From an uncultured bacterium (GTDB lineage Bacteria; Verrucomicrobiota; Kiritimatiellia; RFP12; UBA1067), in assembly GCA_902779865.1 (NCBI GenBank), contig CACZDG010000004.1, forward strand, positions 1 through 58,988: a stretch of DNA of 58,988 bases, in the 5' to 3' direction. Position numbers and translations under genes: made by a program. Numbering within the stretch: the first letter of the stretch is position 1; every line of letters starts with the position of its first letter. The notes beneath the pieces are model-generated. The model was not told the DNA's origin and ran no database searches. It saw only the letters and a list, made by a program, of their open reading frames with translations. Shown one piece after another: positions 31,938-40,584 of the stretch.

Positions 31938-34229
31938 ATGAACAAAAAGATTTTCTGGACTTGTTTGTCCTTTTTGCTTGTCTCCAGCGTGTTAGCCGGA
32001 GATGCATCTGGCGTGGAAAATGTAAAGCAGGCCGTGCAGGAAGTACCGCTTGCCCATAAGATGACATTGCTAGCACTGCAGATCGGCCTAATCCTTTTCG
32101 CGGCAAAGCTTGGAGGTATGCTTGCATCTCTCTTCCGCCTTCCAAGTGTTCTTGGTGAACTTGCGAGTGGCATTGTTATCGGACCTTATGCGTTCGGCGG
32201 AGTAGGATTAGGCAACGGACTATTTGCAAACGGATTGATTCCAGCCGCTTCTGGAACAATGCCCATCACTCCGGAATTGTACGGACTCTGCACGATAGCC
32301 TCCGTGATACTTCTATTCATGTCCGGCCTTGAGACAAACCTGAAGATGTTCTTGAAGCTGGCGTTCGCAGGCTCGCTCGTCGGCATCGGCGGCGTGGTGG
32401 CGAGTTTTCTGCTTGGAGATCTGTGTACCGTCTATCTGCTGCCGAAGTTCCTGCCAAGCAGTTTTGGTTATCTCGCGCAACTAGCTGCAAGTAATCCAGT
32501 CCAGGCAATTCTCGATCCGGCTGCCATGTTCATGGGAATTATGTCAACAGCCACAAGCGTAGGCATAACTGCGCGCATTCTCTCTGAACGCCGAAAGATG
32601 GACAGCGAAGAGGGCGTAACAATAATGTCTGGCGCTGTCATTGACGACGTACTTGGCATCATTGTTCTCGCCATCGGCATGGCTATCATCAAAGCAGAGG
32701 AGGCAAGTGGTGGAAACGGGCAAGCCAGCGTCAAGTGGCTTGAAATCGGCAAAGTTGCTCTCAACGCATTTGGCCTCTGGCTTGGTGGCACCGCAGTGGG
32801 CATAATCTTCGCCCGAAGAATTTCCTGGTTGCTGAAACTGTTCAAGAGCCCGATTGCGATTGGAACACTCGCGTTTGGACTATCATTAGTTATAGCTGGC
32901 CTATTTGAAGCTTTCGGGCTCACATTGATAATCGGCGCATACGTCATGGGCCTGTCGCTTTCTCGCACCGACATCAAATACATGATTCAGGAAAACCTTG
33001 AACCTATCTATACTTTCTTCGTTCCTGTGTTCTTCTGCGTAATGGGCATGATGGTGGATTGCAAGGCACTATGCTCGGAACCGGTACTCATCTTCGGAGG
33101 CATCTACACAGCATTGGCAGTAGTCGCGAAGATTACAGGTTGCGCACTTCCTTCGATGTTCTGCGGCTTCAACTTGAAGGGAGCTCTACGTATCGGCGCA
33201 GGCATGATACCGCGTGGAGAGGTGGCGCTTATCATCGCCGGCATAGGCGTTTCAACGATGCACAACGGCAAACCCATACTTACGCAGGAAGTGTTCGGCA
33301 TAGGCATAATGATGACTCTCATAACAACTATCGTTGCGCCTCCATGTCTGGTTGGATTGTTCAACTTGAAGGGTGCAGGGGTACGTCATCGGAAGATTAA
33401 CACCGACGGTTCGCGTGCCGTTACCTTTACGCTCAAGAACGAAATGATGGCAGACTTGATGCTCCAGAAACTCGTGAACGTCTTCAGACAAGATGGTTTC
33501 TTCACGCATCTCTACGATTCCCGCGAAAACATCTGGGCTATTTCAATGGACGATATTGAGATATCAATAAGAAAAGAGGACAACAACATTTGCTGCGAAT
33601 GTACACCTGCAGAGGAGAATCTTGTAGTCAACGCATGGATGGAGGTTGTAAGCGAAATGAACACGCTGGCAAAGACTCTGTCTCGTCCGATCCGTAAATC
33701 GGAAATAGAGAAACTGATTCCGAAAAACGACGAGAAGGCTAATACCGACAACATCGCATCTCGTTTCATCCGCGGATTCCTTATGATTCCAAATTTCAAG
33801 GCACACTCGAAAAAGGAGGCTCTCGAAAAACTAGTCGATGCAATCCAAGAAGCATGCCCCAAGAGCGTGGTAGATACGGAACTCTGCAAGAAATCCGTGT
33901 TCGAACGCGAGGAATCAATGCCCACTGGACTTGATCATGGAATCGCAGTGCCTCACGGACGTACCACTGGCGTCAATAGCGTCGTAGGTGCAGTGGCTCT
34001 TGTTGACAACTCAGAAAACGAAAATGGTATCATCCCAGACTACGAGACAATAGACCATTCACGTATCCAAATCATAGTTCTCACGCTCGTTCCGGCAGAA
34101 GGACAGACCCCTTATCTACAGTTGATGGCGTTCATAAGTCGCGTAATGAGATCGGAAGAAAGCCAAGAAAAATTGCTTGCATGTAAAACAGAAGAAGAAA
34201 TGAAAAAGTTTTTTAAACATCTTCAATAG
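31938..34229 (+). CDS. CPA2-type cation:proton antiporter fused to PTS EIIA-like domain
   Basis: 763 residues from the ATG at 31938, which gives a clean signal-like N-terminus (MNKKIFWTCLSFLLVSSVLA). Residues about 40-450 have some twelve hydrophobic segments of a KefB/NapA-type Na+/H+ or K+/H+ exchanger (PSVLGELASGIVIGPYAFGG, VIDDVLGIIVLAIGMAI, MIPRGEVALIIAGIG). Residues about 480-600 are a soluble linker domain. Residues 605-763 form a PTS EIIA type-2 domain, with the phospho-acceptor-type His673 in HGIAVPHGRT. An EIIA domain could let phosphotransferase status regulate ion exchange at the inner membrane. An in-frame ATG at 31881 is less likely because it would hide the signal-like segment. 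Confidence 0.88.
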   Translation: MNKKIFWTCLSFLLVSSVLAGDASGVENVKQAVQEVPLAHKMTLLALQIGLILFAAKLGGMLASLFRLPSVLGELASGIVIGPYAFGGVGLGNGLFANGLIPAASGTMPITPELYGLCTIASVILLFMSGLETNLKMFLKLAFAGSLVGIGGVVASFLLGDLCTVYLLPKFLPSSFGYLAQLAASNPVQAILDPAAMFMGIMSTATSVGITARILSERRKMDSEEGVTIMSGAVIDDVLGIIVLAIGMAIIKAEEASGGNGQASVKWLEIGKVALNAFGLWLGGTAVGIIFARRISWLLKLFKSPIAIGTLAFGLSLVIAGLFEAFGLTLIIGAYVMGLSLSRTDIKYMIQENLEPIYTFFVPVFFCVMGMMVDCKALCSEPVLIFGGIYTALAVVAKITGCALPSMFCGFNLKGALRIGAGMIPRGEVALIIAGIGVSTMHNGKPILTQEVFGIGIMMTLITTIVAPPCLVGLFNLKGAGVRHRKINTDGSRAVTFTLKNEMMADLMLQKLVNVFRQDGFFTHLYDSRENIWAISMDDIEISIRKEDNNICCECTPAEENLVVNAWMEVVSEMNTLAKTLSRPIRKSEIEKLIPKNDEKANTDNIASRFIRGFLMIPNFKAHSKKEALEKLVDAIQEACPKSVVDTELCKKSVFEREESMPTGLDHGIAVPHGRTTGVNSVVGAVALVDNSENENGIIPDYETIDHSRIQIIVLTLVPAEGQTPYLQLMAFISRVMRSEESQEKLLACKTEEEMKKFFKHLQ

Positions 34230-34361
34230 TTTTTTCAATTTTATCGTTTAAAAGTTATCTAAAATAATTGTTAATAACTTGTAAACATTTTATCATCTTT
34301 TGTGCGTGGCTTTTGTCCGAAATTATGGTTCAATATTGATATCGATTTTGAGGAAAATGGA

Positions 34362-35795
34362 ATGATAGAGAACACATTACAGATTGCTCCCGATGGATTG
34401 TGGGAGAAGGTTTGCAATTTGGTGAGAAACCATTTAGCAACTGAAAGCGAACGTAGTCAGATGGAACGCTATTTTCCGATGTTCGTTTCTCACGAACTTG
34501 TGGAAAACGTAGTGCACATCGGCGTTGCGGAGGCCATTCAAGTGGAATGGTTTACTCCTCTTTACGAAAAGCCTATCGAAAGGGCGTTTGAGGAACTTGG
34601 GTATCCAGGTGTCAGCGTTGTATTCGAAGTTTCGCAATCCAGAAAACAGTCAGCGCAGTTGATACCTGCTTTTTCACCTGCACAGACATTTCTGCAAAAG
34701 CAAACATCGCCACAGCATGTGTTTACTGGCGTACCATCTACTCTCCCTCTTGAGGAAAACTACACGTTCGAAAACTTCGTGACAGGTCCTTCGAACTCTT
34801 TCGCTCATGCGGCCGCTAGTGCAGTGGCAAAGGGACTTGGACGCACTTCGTACAACCCGCTTTTCATCTATGGAGGCACTGGGCTAGGCAAAACTCACTT
34901 GATGCAGTCAATCGGACATTACGTGTTGGATAGAAATCCAAGCGCGTCAGTGTGCTACATCACTTCTGAAACTTTTCTAAACGAATACGTCAACGCAATC
35001 GCAAACGGAGCAATGCCGGCTTTCCGTGAACGCTACCGAAAGGTGGACGTACTTCTTCTCGACGACGTGCAGTTCATTGCGGACAAGAAACAGTTCCAGG
35101 AAGAATTCTTCAACACGTTCAGTTCTCTAATGACGTATAAAAAGCAAGTCGTAATGACAAGCGACGTGGCGCCAAAGAACCTAAAGGGATGCGAAGAGCG
35201 TCTGACCGGACGATTCCAGCAGGGAATGGTTGTGGAAATCGAGGCACCTTCCTACGAAACGAGACTTGCAATTCTCAAGTTCAAGGTCAAGTCACTTGAA
35301 TCCAAGCATGTGATTCCAGAGGAAATACTCAAGTTCATAGCTGAAAACATACGCTCACACGTCCGTGCGCTGGAAGGGGCCATAAGCCGCGTAATCACTT
35401 TCATGGACTTGAACAAAGACATGCCTATGACGCTTGAAATTATCCAGCACCTTCTCAAGGATTCGATAGAAGAGGAAAAGACCATAAAAGACCTCACCGT
35501 AGAAGACATAATGAAGGCTGTATCAAGCACGTACGGCGTTACGCTGTCGGACATCGTTTCGCCGCAGCGCACGCAGACTCTCGTTACGCCAAGACAAGTC
35601 GCAATGTACCTTTCATACAAGCTATCAACGCGCTCGCTTCAGGAGATAGGGCGATCCTTCGGCAAGACGCACGCAACGGTTTACCACGGTGCACAGACCA
35701 TCCAGAAGCGGATAGACGTTGAAAGCGATTTGAGGAAAACAATAGAGAACATAACGTCTCAGCTCGGAAGAAACCCGTCGGAACTCTATAAATGA
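34362..35795 (+). CDS. dnaA: Chromosomal replication initiator protein DnaA
   Basis: 477 residues. N-terminal helicase-interacting domain (residues 1-85), a Gln/Ser/Pro linker, then the AAA+ core: YTFENFVTGPSNSFAHAAA, Walker A GGTGLGKTH at 171-179, Walker B VDVLLLDDVQFI, and a sensor with LTGRFQQGMV. Domain IV has the DnaA-box-binding helix-turn-helix and signature RSLQEIGRSFGKTHATVYHG. It binds DnaA boxes and melts the origin. I chose the ATG at 34362, which follows GAGGAAAATGG; the 20 residues upstream are unlike DnaA. The gene sits 70 bp after the antiporter and is followed by dnaN, a common origin layout. Confidence 0.98.
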   Translation: MIENTLQIAPDGLWEKVCNLVRNHLATESERSQMERYFPMFVSHELVENVVHIGVAEAIQVEWFTPLYEKPIERAFEELGYPGVSVVFEVSQSRKQSAQLIPAFSPAQTFLQKQTSPQHVFTGVPSTLPLEENYTFENFVTGPSNSFAHAAASAVAKGLGRTSYNPLFIYGGTGLGKTHLMQSIGHYVLDRNPSASVCYITSETFLNEYVNAIANGAMPAFRERYRKVDVLLLDDVQFIADKKQFQEEFFNTFSSLMTYKKQVVMTSDVAPKNLKGCEERLTGRFQQGMVVEIEAPSYETRLAILKFKVKSLESKHVIPEEILKFIAENIRSHVRALEGAISRVITFMDLNKDMPMTLEIIQHLLKDSIEEEKTIKDLTVEDIMKAVSSTYGVTLSDIVSPQRTQTLVTPRQVAMYLSYKLSTRSLQEIGRSFGKTHATVYHGAQTIQKRIDVESDLRKTIENITSQLGRNPSELYK

Positions 35796-36059
35796 CAACC
35801 ATTCAAAAACGTGTGCGCATCATGTTCATAACATCTGTCGTTATCTAAATTAATCTACAGTCGAAACAAAAATGAAAAGTTCCCTACAGAGTGCTTTAAG
35901 CAATGTCAACAGCAATGACATGCGTCGCATCACTGTAAATGCGCACCGAAACCAACTTATGAACAGTATCAACATCCCTAATAATATTTACTTAAATTAC
36001 TTTACTCAATACAAATAATAGTGTAAACTGTACGTCCATCCAAACAAAAGGAGTTGTCT
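35796..36059. other. dnaA-dnaN intergenic region
   Basis: 264 AT-rich bases without a gene. The dnaN promoter is at its right end. Only weak 9-mers such as TTATCTAAA resemble DnaA boxes, fewer and poorer than those at 38469-38574. Confidence 0.5.
36001..36029 (+). promoter_or_regulatory. Promoter of dnaN
   Basis: TTTACT (36001-36006) and TAAACT (36024-36029) with a 17-bp spacer, followed by AAAGGAG 6 bases before the ATG at 36060. Confidence 0.55.
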
Positions 36060-37154
36060 ATGAAGTTTAAAATAGTAAGATCGAAGTTTCTAGAGGGCCT
36101 CAAGAAGGTTCAGAACATCGTTGGTTCTAAAGGAACGATGCAAATTCTCCAGAATGTCATGATAGAGGCAAGGGAGAAGCAGTTGCTTTTGACTACGACT
36201 GATCTCGACATTTCAATTCGTAGCGTCATAGAGTGCGAAGTTGATGACGAGGGTAGCACCACTCTTCCCGTGAAGCTTCTTTTCAGCGTAATATCCAAGG
36301 CTGCGGAGGGCGTGGTCGAGGTTGAAGTAGATTCGCAGGACCGCGCCATCATAAAAGCCGGCACGGCCACTTTCAAGATCACGGGAATGTCAGTGGTTGA
36401 CTATCCCGCCCTGCCTGTTGATCAGAACACGTTTGAATACGTCCTTCCGCAGATTACATTGCGCGAGATGCTTCGCAAGACAGCATACGCAGCTTCCCAG
36501 GACGATACCCGCAAAACGCTCAAGGGCGTGTTTGCGTCGTTCAAGGAAGGAAAGCTAACGATGGTGGTCACGGATGGACGCCGTCTCGCTCTGGTTGAAC
36601 ATGAAATCGAACTTCCCGAGCAGGCGGAGCGCGACGTGATTCTTCCGCTCAAGGTTGTAAACGAATTGCAGCGTTCGCTTGCCAACGAAGGTGACGTTCG
36701 CATTACCATCGAGAAGACTCAGATAGCGTTCAACCTTGGTGATACCCGCATTTATTCAAAGCTGCTCGACGAAGTTTATCCAAACTACCGTCAGGTCATT
36801 CCAACCGAGTTTGCCGAGAAGATAGTTGTGGATAGACAGCTTCTGCTGTCCGCACTTGATCGCGCGAGCGTGATGATGCTCGAAGATTCAAACTCCACCA
36901 GGCTTATCTTCGACTCCAACCAGCTTATCGTGACTGCAAGTGCCACGGAAGTTGCGGAATCCACCGATGTCGTGCCAATCAAGTACGATGGTCCGCGCAT
37001 TGAAATAGTTTTCAACCCTGGTTACGTGATGGATCCGCTTAAGGCGATTGACGAAGATGAAGTCACGATCGAATTGAACGACGGAACAAAGCCTGCCATG
37101 ATCAGGTGCTCTATTCCGTTCCTGTATGTGATGATGCCGCTGCGAATCAGCTGA
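36060..37154 (+). CDS. dnaN: DNA polymerase III subunit beta (sliding clamp)
   Basis: 364 residues, normal clamp length. Three repeated clamp domains are visible: the N-terminal VQNIVGSKGTMQILQNVMIEA, the middle FEYVLPQITLREMLRKTAYAAS with VTDGRRLALVE, and the C-terminal segment ending in CSIPFLYVMMPLRIS (the usual Y-V-x-MP-x-R-L end). The ring holds polymerase III on DNA. Start is ATG at 36060 with a strong ribosome site. It follows dnaA as in many origins, but recF does not follow; an RNA methyltransferase gene does. Confidence 0.97.
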   Translation: MKFKIVRSKFLEGLKKVQNIVGSKGTMQILQNVMIEAREKQLLLTTTDLDISIRSVIECEVDDEGSTTLPVKLLFSVISKAAEGVVEVEVDSQDRAIIKAGTATFKITGMSVVDYPALPVDQNTFEYVLPQITLREMLRKTAYAASQDDTRKTLKGVFASFKEGKLTMVVTDGRRLALVEHEIELPEQAERDVILPLKVVNELQRSLANEGDVRITIEKTQIAFNLGDTRIYSKLLDEVYPNYRQVIPTEFAEKIVVDRQLLLSALDRASVMMLEDSNSTRLIFDSNQLIVTASATEVAESTDVVPIKYDGPRIEIVFNPGYVMDPLKAIDEDEVTIELNDGTKPAMIRCSIPFLYVMMPLRIS

Positions 37155-37184
37155 CTCTAACCCTGCCGCCATAAGGAGGGATAC

Positions 37185-38504
37185 ATGAAAATTTGGACGG
37201 ATAGGCGCTATCCGATCATTCTCTCATGCGCCAAATGTCTTGCGCCATGGGTTGAGGACGAGGTGCGCAGCCTTGGCTACAAGCCTATAGACAAAACTGA
37301 AAACATGGTTGTGGTTGAGGGAGCGATGCGTGATGTGTTCAAGTTGAACCTTCGCCTTCGCACCGCTCACCGAGTTCTCGTTCCACTGCTTCGTGCTAGA
37401 TGCAGGCATATCCGTGAACTCTACGACCTGATAACGACCATTGATTGGGAAAACCTCATCGCAGATGACGACTACTTTTCAGTTTCATCAGTAGTTTACA
37501 ATGACACCATCCGCGATACCCGCTTGCCGTCGCTTAAGACAAAAGATGCCATAGCCGACCGCATCCGCAGCAAGTGTGGGCGGCGTCCTGATTCCGGACC
37601 TGACTACGACCGTGGCGTTGCAGTGTTTTTGCATTGGGAACGCGACCGCATGATAATCTACCTCGATACAAGCGGTGCACCGCTCTCTAAACGCGGCTAC
37701 CGCAAGATTCCAGGTTCCGCCCCAATGCAAGAGACCCTTGCAGCAGCCTGCATAGACGCGCTGCACTGGGATAGGAAGACGCCGTTTCTTTCTCCGATGT
37801 GTGGTAGCGGCACTCCTGCCATTGAAGCAGCACTTGCCGCAATTAACCGCGCACCTGGTTCACTTCGTGCACATTTCGGCTTCATGTCGATAAAGGGATA
37901 TAAACAAATCATCTCTGGAACTACCGCGCCTAGATCAGCTCCACGCCAGCGCTTCGGAGTTACCCCCGAGCAAATATGGAAAGATATGGTGCTTGAAGCC
38001 GCTGAACAGGAAAAAACTGACGATTTACCGCCTATAATCGCTACAGACATTTCCCCCGAGGCAATTGAAAACGCCAAATCAAACGCATACGCGGCAGGAG
38101 TTCATAAGTACATCACGTTCAAGGCATGCGATTTCGGAGATACGCCAATACCTCCTTCAGATACAACTGAACCTTTTGTTTCATTCTCAAAGACAGGAAA
38201 AGAAGGTTATAAAGCGCGTGGATGCGTGTTTTTCAATCCTGAATACGGCATACGCCTTGGTGATCCTGCCGAACTTGCCCCTATCTACGAAAGAATAGGC
38301 ACATTCATGAACGAGAAATGCCAAGGTTATACCGGTGGTGTGCTTACTGGAAGCCCAGAACTTTCAAAAATGATAAATTTGTTTTATGTAACTCGCTTTC
38401 CTTTTTACAATGGACCAATTGATTGCCGGTTGTTCGTATTTCCGGGATGTGAATTGAAGGGCGAACAGTTATCAACACAATTATCACCAACTGTTGATAA
38501 ATGA
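37185..38504 (+). CDS. RlmL-like THUMP-domain RNA methyltransferase
   Basis: 439 residues with an N-terminal ferredoxin-like/THUMP region (residues 1-165, CLAPWVEDEVRSLGY through VFLHWERDRMIIYLDTSG) and a UPF0020-type class I methyltransferase. The SAM motif reads FLSPMCGSGTPAIEAA, with Ser where RlmL usually has Asp, and the catalytic motif reads NPEYG (residues 351-355) rather than NPPYG. The ATDISPEAIENAKSNA motif is intact. Relatives methylate G2445 of 23S rRNA; here the altered motifs leave activity open. The ribosome site AAGGAGGG is strong. The last dozen codons overlap DnaA-box-like repeats. Confidence 0.85.
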   Translation: MKIWTDRRYPIILSCAKCLAPWVEDEVRSLGYKPIDKTENMVVVEGAMRDVFKLNLRLRTAHRVLVPLLRARCRHIRELYDLITTIDWENLIADDDYFSVSSVVYNDTIRDTRLPSLKTKDAIADRIRSKCGRRPDSGPDYDRGVAVFLHWERDRMIIYLDTSGAPLSKRGYRKIPGSAPMQETLAAACIDALHWDRKTPFLSPMCGSGTPAIEAALAAINRAPGSLRAHFGFMSIKGYKQIISGTTAPRSAPRQRFGVTPEQIWKDMVLEAAEQEKTDDLPPIIATDISPEAIENAKSNAYAAGVHKYITFKACDFGDTPIPPSDTTEPFVSFSKTGKEGYKARGCVFFNPEYGIRLGDPAELAPIYERIGTFMNEKCQGYTGGVLTGSPELSKMINLFYVTRFPFYNGPIDCRLFVFPGCELKGEQLSTQLSPTVDK

Positions 38505-38574
38505 GTAATAAACAGACTTATCATCACCTGTTTATAACTTGACTTGTGATAAAACTGTTGATAATTGTTGATAA
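38469..38574. other. DnaA-box cluster, candidate oriC element
   Basis: Within 106 bases there are four exact TTATCAACA 9-mers, at 38469 (plus) and at 38492, 38556 and 38566 (minus, TGTTGATAA), and four near copies (TTATCACCA at 38481, TTATCATCA at 38518, TGTTTATAA at 38529, TTGTGATAA at 38544). TTATCAACA differs from the classic TTATCCACA box at one base. The cluster lies 2.7 kb after dnaA, overlaps the end of the methyltransferase gene and is AT-rich, so it could be an origin or a DnaA titration/regulation site. Confidence 0.65.
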
Positions 38575-38582
38575 TTTCAGTC

Positions 38583-38611
38583 TTGCCAAATGACAATAAA
38601 AAGAGCATACT
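38583..38611 (+). promoter_or_regulatory. Promoter of the XRE/zinc-ribbon gene
   Basis: TTGCCA (38583-38588) and CATACT (38606-38611) with 17-bp spacing; only 9 bases separate the -10 from the ATG at 38621, and no ribosome site is present, so a leaderless transcript is likely. Confidence 0.6.
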
Positions 38612-38620
38612 ATTAGCCGC

Positions 38621-39181
38621 ATGTCCAACATATCGAAAGAACTATGCATTCGCCTAGCTGAGGCGCGACGCGCGAAGGGATTCCGGCAAACGGAACTCGC
38701 CGCGCAAGTTGGTTGCACACAGTCGGCTCTTTCGATGTTTGAGGGTGGACAGCCCACCAAGCTTTCGGACGAAACGGTCAAAAAGCTTTCCGAATTGCTT
38801 GAAGTTCCTCTGATTGAGCAAGAGAATGTTGTGGATACTTCAGACGAAACTCAGTTGGCTTCTGTAGGGATTCCGGTGGTACATGGTTTTTGTCCGAACT
38901 GTCAGTGTCCAAGCAACGTGCCTTATGTGGTTTCTGGAAGGCTTTTTTTCCGTCCGTCCCGTAATATTGCCTCGCCAAATGGCGGAAAGAGGTGTACACA
39001 ATGCGGCGAGGTGCTTGAAATGCGTTGTCCAGTTTGTGGTGCACCTTTGAATGATGGAGCTTGTTGCGCCGTATGCGGTTCTAATTACGTGACTCCCGTT
39101 GTTCCAGACGGCATTGATGTATCTGCATACGCACAATCGCGTCGCGCAGAAATCATCCAATTACGTGAACTTGGATTGTAA
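38621..39181 (+). CDS. XRE-family HTH protein with C-terminal zinc ribbons
   Basis: 186 residues. An N-terminal Cro/CI-type helix-turn-helix (LAEARRAKGFRQTELAAQVG, then CTQSALSMFEGG, residues 10-62). A linker leads to a Cys-rich C-terminus: CPNCQC near 91, then CTQCGEVLEMRCPVCG and CCAVCG, with enough paired CxxC motifs for two zinc ribbons. This combination suggests a DNA-binding regulator that also contacts another nucleic acid or protein. Its promoter starts 8 bases after a DnaA-box cluster, so DnaA might affect its expression. I know no named family with exactly this layout; the HTH call is firm, the role is not. Confidence 0.8.
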   Translation: MSNISKELCIRLAEARRAKGFRQTELAAQVGCTQSALSMFEGGQPTKLSDETVKKLSELLEVPLIEQENVVDTSDETQLASVGIPVVHGFCPNCQCPSNVPYVVSGRLFFRPSRNIASPNGGKRCTQCGEVLEMRCPVCGAPLNDGACCAVCGSNYVTPVVPDGIDVSAYAQSRRAEIIQLRELGL

Positions 39182-39233
39182 GCAAATCAATGTTACTAGT
39201 TTTTTATGACCGCCTTGTGGTGGTCAAATTAGT

Positions 39234-39262
39234 TTGCAATGGGCGGAACTATATGCTACTAT
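39234..39262 (+). promoter_or_regulatory. Promoter of the second Gfo/Idh/MocA gene
   Basis: TTGCAA (39234-39239) and TACTAT (39257-39262), 17 bp apart; the ATG at 39269 is only 6 bases further, with no Shine-Dalgarno. This implies a leaderless mRNA. An inverted repeat GACCGCC/GGTGGTC (39208-39225) lies just upstream. Confidence 0.55.
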
Positions 39263-39268
39263 TCTCCC

Positions 39269-40567
39269 ATGAGAATACAAGATACTTCAAGAAGAAAATT
39301 TTTGAAAGACGCAGGTGCGGCGGTTGCAATGCCTTTGTTCGTACCCGCGTCGGCGCTTGGACGTGACGGCGCCGTCGCGCCGTCCAACCGCATCACCGTG
39401 GCCGGCATCGGCCTCGGCGGACGCGGACAGGGCGTCATGCGCAGCTGGGTGCTGCCGGAGAAGGATGTGCAGTTCGTCGCCATCTGCGACGTGTGGAAGC
39501 CGCGCCGCGAAGCCGTGAAGAACATCGTCGATGCCCATTACGGCAACCACGACTGCAAAACTTACATCGACATGCGCGAGCTGCTGGCGCGTCCCGATAT
39601 CGACGTGATCCACACCGCGACGGGCGACCGCTGGCACGCGGGCGTTTCCATCACAGCGATGAAGGCGGGCAAGGATGTTTACACTGAGAAGCCCGCCTCC
39701 ATGACGATCCGAGAAGGTCAGGCCGTCGTGGCGACCGCCGCCAAATACGGCCGCGTCTATCAGGCAGGAATGCAGCGCCTGAGCGAACCAAACTTCGTCG
39801 TGTGCAACGAGCTCATGCGTCTCGGGCGCCTCGGCAAGGTGCATACCGTGTACGCTCATCTTGCGCCATGGTCAAGCGTTCTCCGCCGCGACTGGTTGCC
39901 TGCCGAGCCATTGCCGCCGCGCGACGTCATCGACTGGGATGCGTGGCTCGGTCCGTGTCCGTGGCGTCCCTACAACCACAAGTATCTGCCCAGCGGCTGG
40001 CATCGCGACCACGACCTCTACACTGGTCGGATTGGCGAATGGGGTTCGCACACCTTCGCGCAGTGCCATGACGCCGTCGGCGCGGAATCGACGTCGCCGG
40101 TGTACTACCAGTACGTGAACGGCCTTGTGCCGGACGGACAGCGGATGCGCTTCGCGAACGGCATCGAGATGGTGTCGGTGCGCAAGGGCTGGCACGGGTC
40201 GTGCGGCGTGAGGTACGTGGGCACTGAGGGATGGGTGTCGTGCGCGGACGGCTATTCGCGTCCGGAGGCGTCGCGTCCGTCGCTCCTCGCCGACTACGAC
40301 AAGATCCTCGCCGACTACTGCGTGCGCACGGGCTACACAGGCCAGAACCACATGCGTCAGTTCCTCAATTCGGTAAGGTCGCGCACGAAGACCATTGCGA
40401 ATCCCGTGATGATGCACCGTTCCATGACGACGGTCCACTGCGCGAACATTGCCCAGTGGCTCGGTCGCGACATGAAATGGGATCCCGTGAAAGAGCGCTT
40501 CATTGGCGACGACGAGGCCAACCGCATGCTTTCCCGCACACAGCGCGCAGGCTGGGAGATTGTTTAG
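39269..40567 (+). CDS. Gfo/Idh/MocA family oxidoreductase with Tat signal (second copy)
   Basis: 432 residues from the ATG at 39269. A Tat signal (SRRKFLKDAGAAVAMPLFVPASA) is followed by a Rossmann domain with VAGIGLGGRGQGV, FVAICDVW, HTATGDRWHA and VYTEKPASMTIREG, the conserved Lys being in EKP. The C-terminal domain has DWDAWLGPCPWRPYNHKYLPSGW and HTFAQCHDAVG, typical of exported PVC members. It probably oxidises a glycoside at C3 with NAD(P), periplasmically. It is followed 17 bases later by a HEAT-DUF1080 gene, repeating the pairing seen at 10-12.5 kb, though the two oxidoreductases are clearly divergent. Confidence 0.9.
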   Translation: MRIQDTSRRKFLKDAGAAVAMPLFVPASALGRDGAVAPSNRITVAGIGLGGRGQGVMRSWVLPEKDVQFVAICDVWKPRREAVKNIVDAHYGNHDCKTYIDMRELLARPDIDVIHTATGDRWHAGVSITAMKAGKDVYTEKPASMTIREGQAVVATAAKYGRVYQAGMQRLSEPNFVVCNELMRLGRLGKVHTVYAHLAPWSSVLRRDWLPAEPLPPRDVIDWDAWLGPCPWRPYNHKYLPSGWHRDHDLYTGRIGEWGSHTFAQCHDAVGAESTSPVYYQYVNGLVPDGQRMRFANGIEMVSVRKGWHGSCGVRYVGTEGWVSCADGYSRPEASRPSLLADYDKILADYCVRTGYTGQNHMRQFLNSVRSRTKTIANPVMMHRSMTTVHCANIAQWLGRDMKWDPVKERFIGDDEANRMLSRTQRAGWEIV

Positions 40568-40584
40568 TGGCTGGAGGTGAAAAA

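Noticed and set aside
38965-38985. A GTAATATTG core in the XRE/zinc-ribbon gene as another array unit
   Set aside because: Single, without arms, inside a coding sequence; a chance match.
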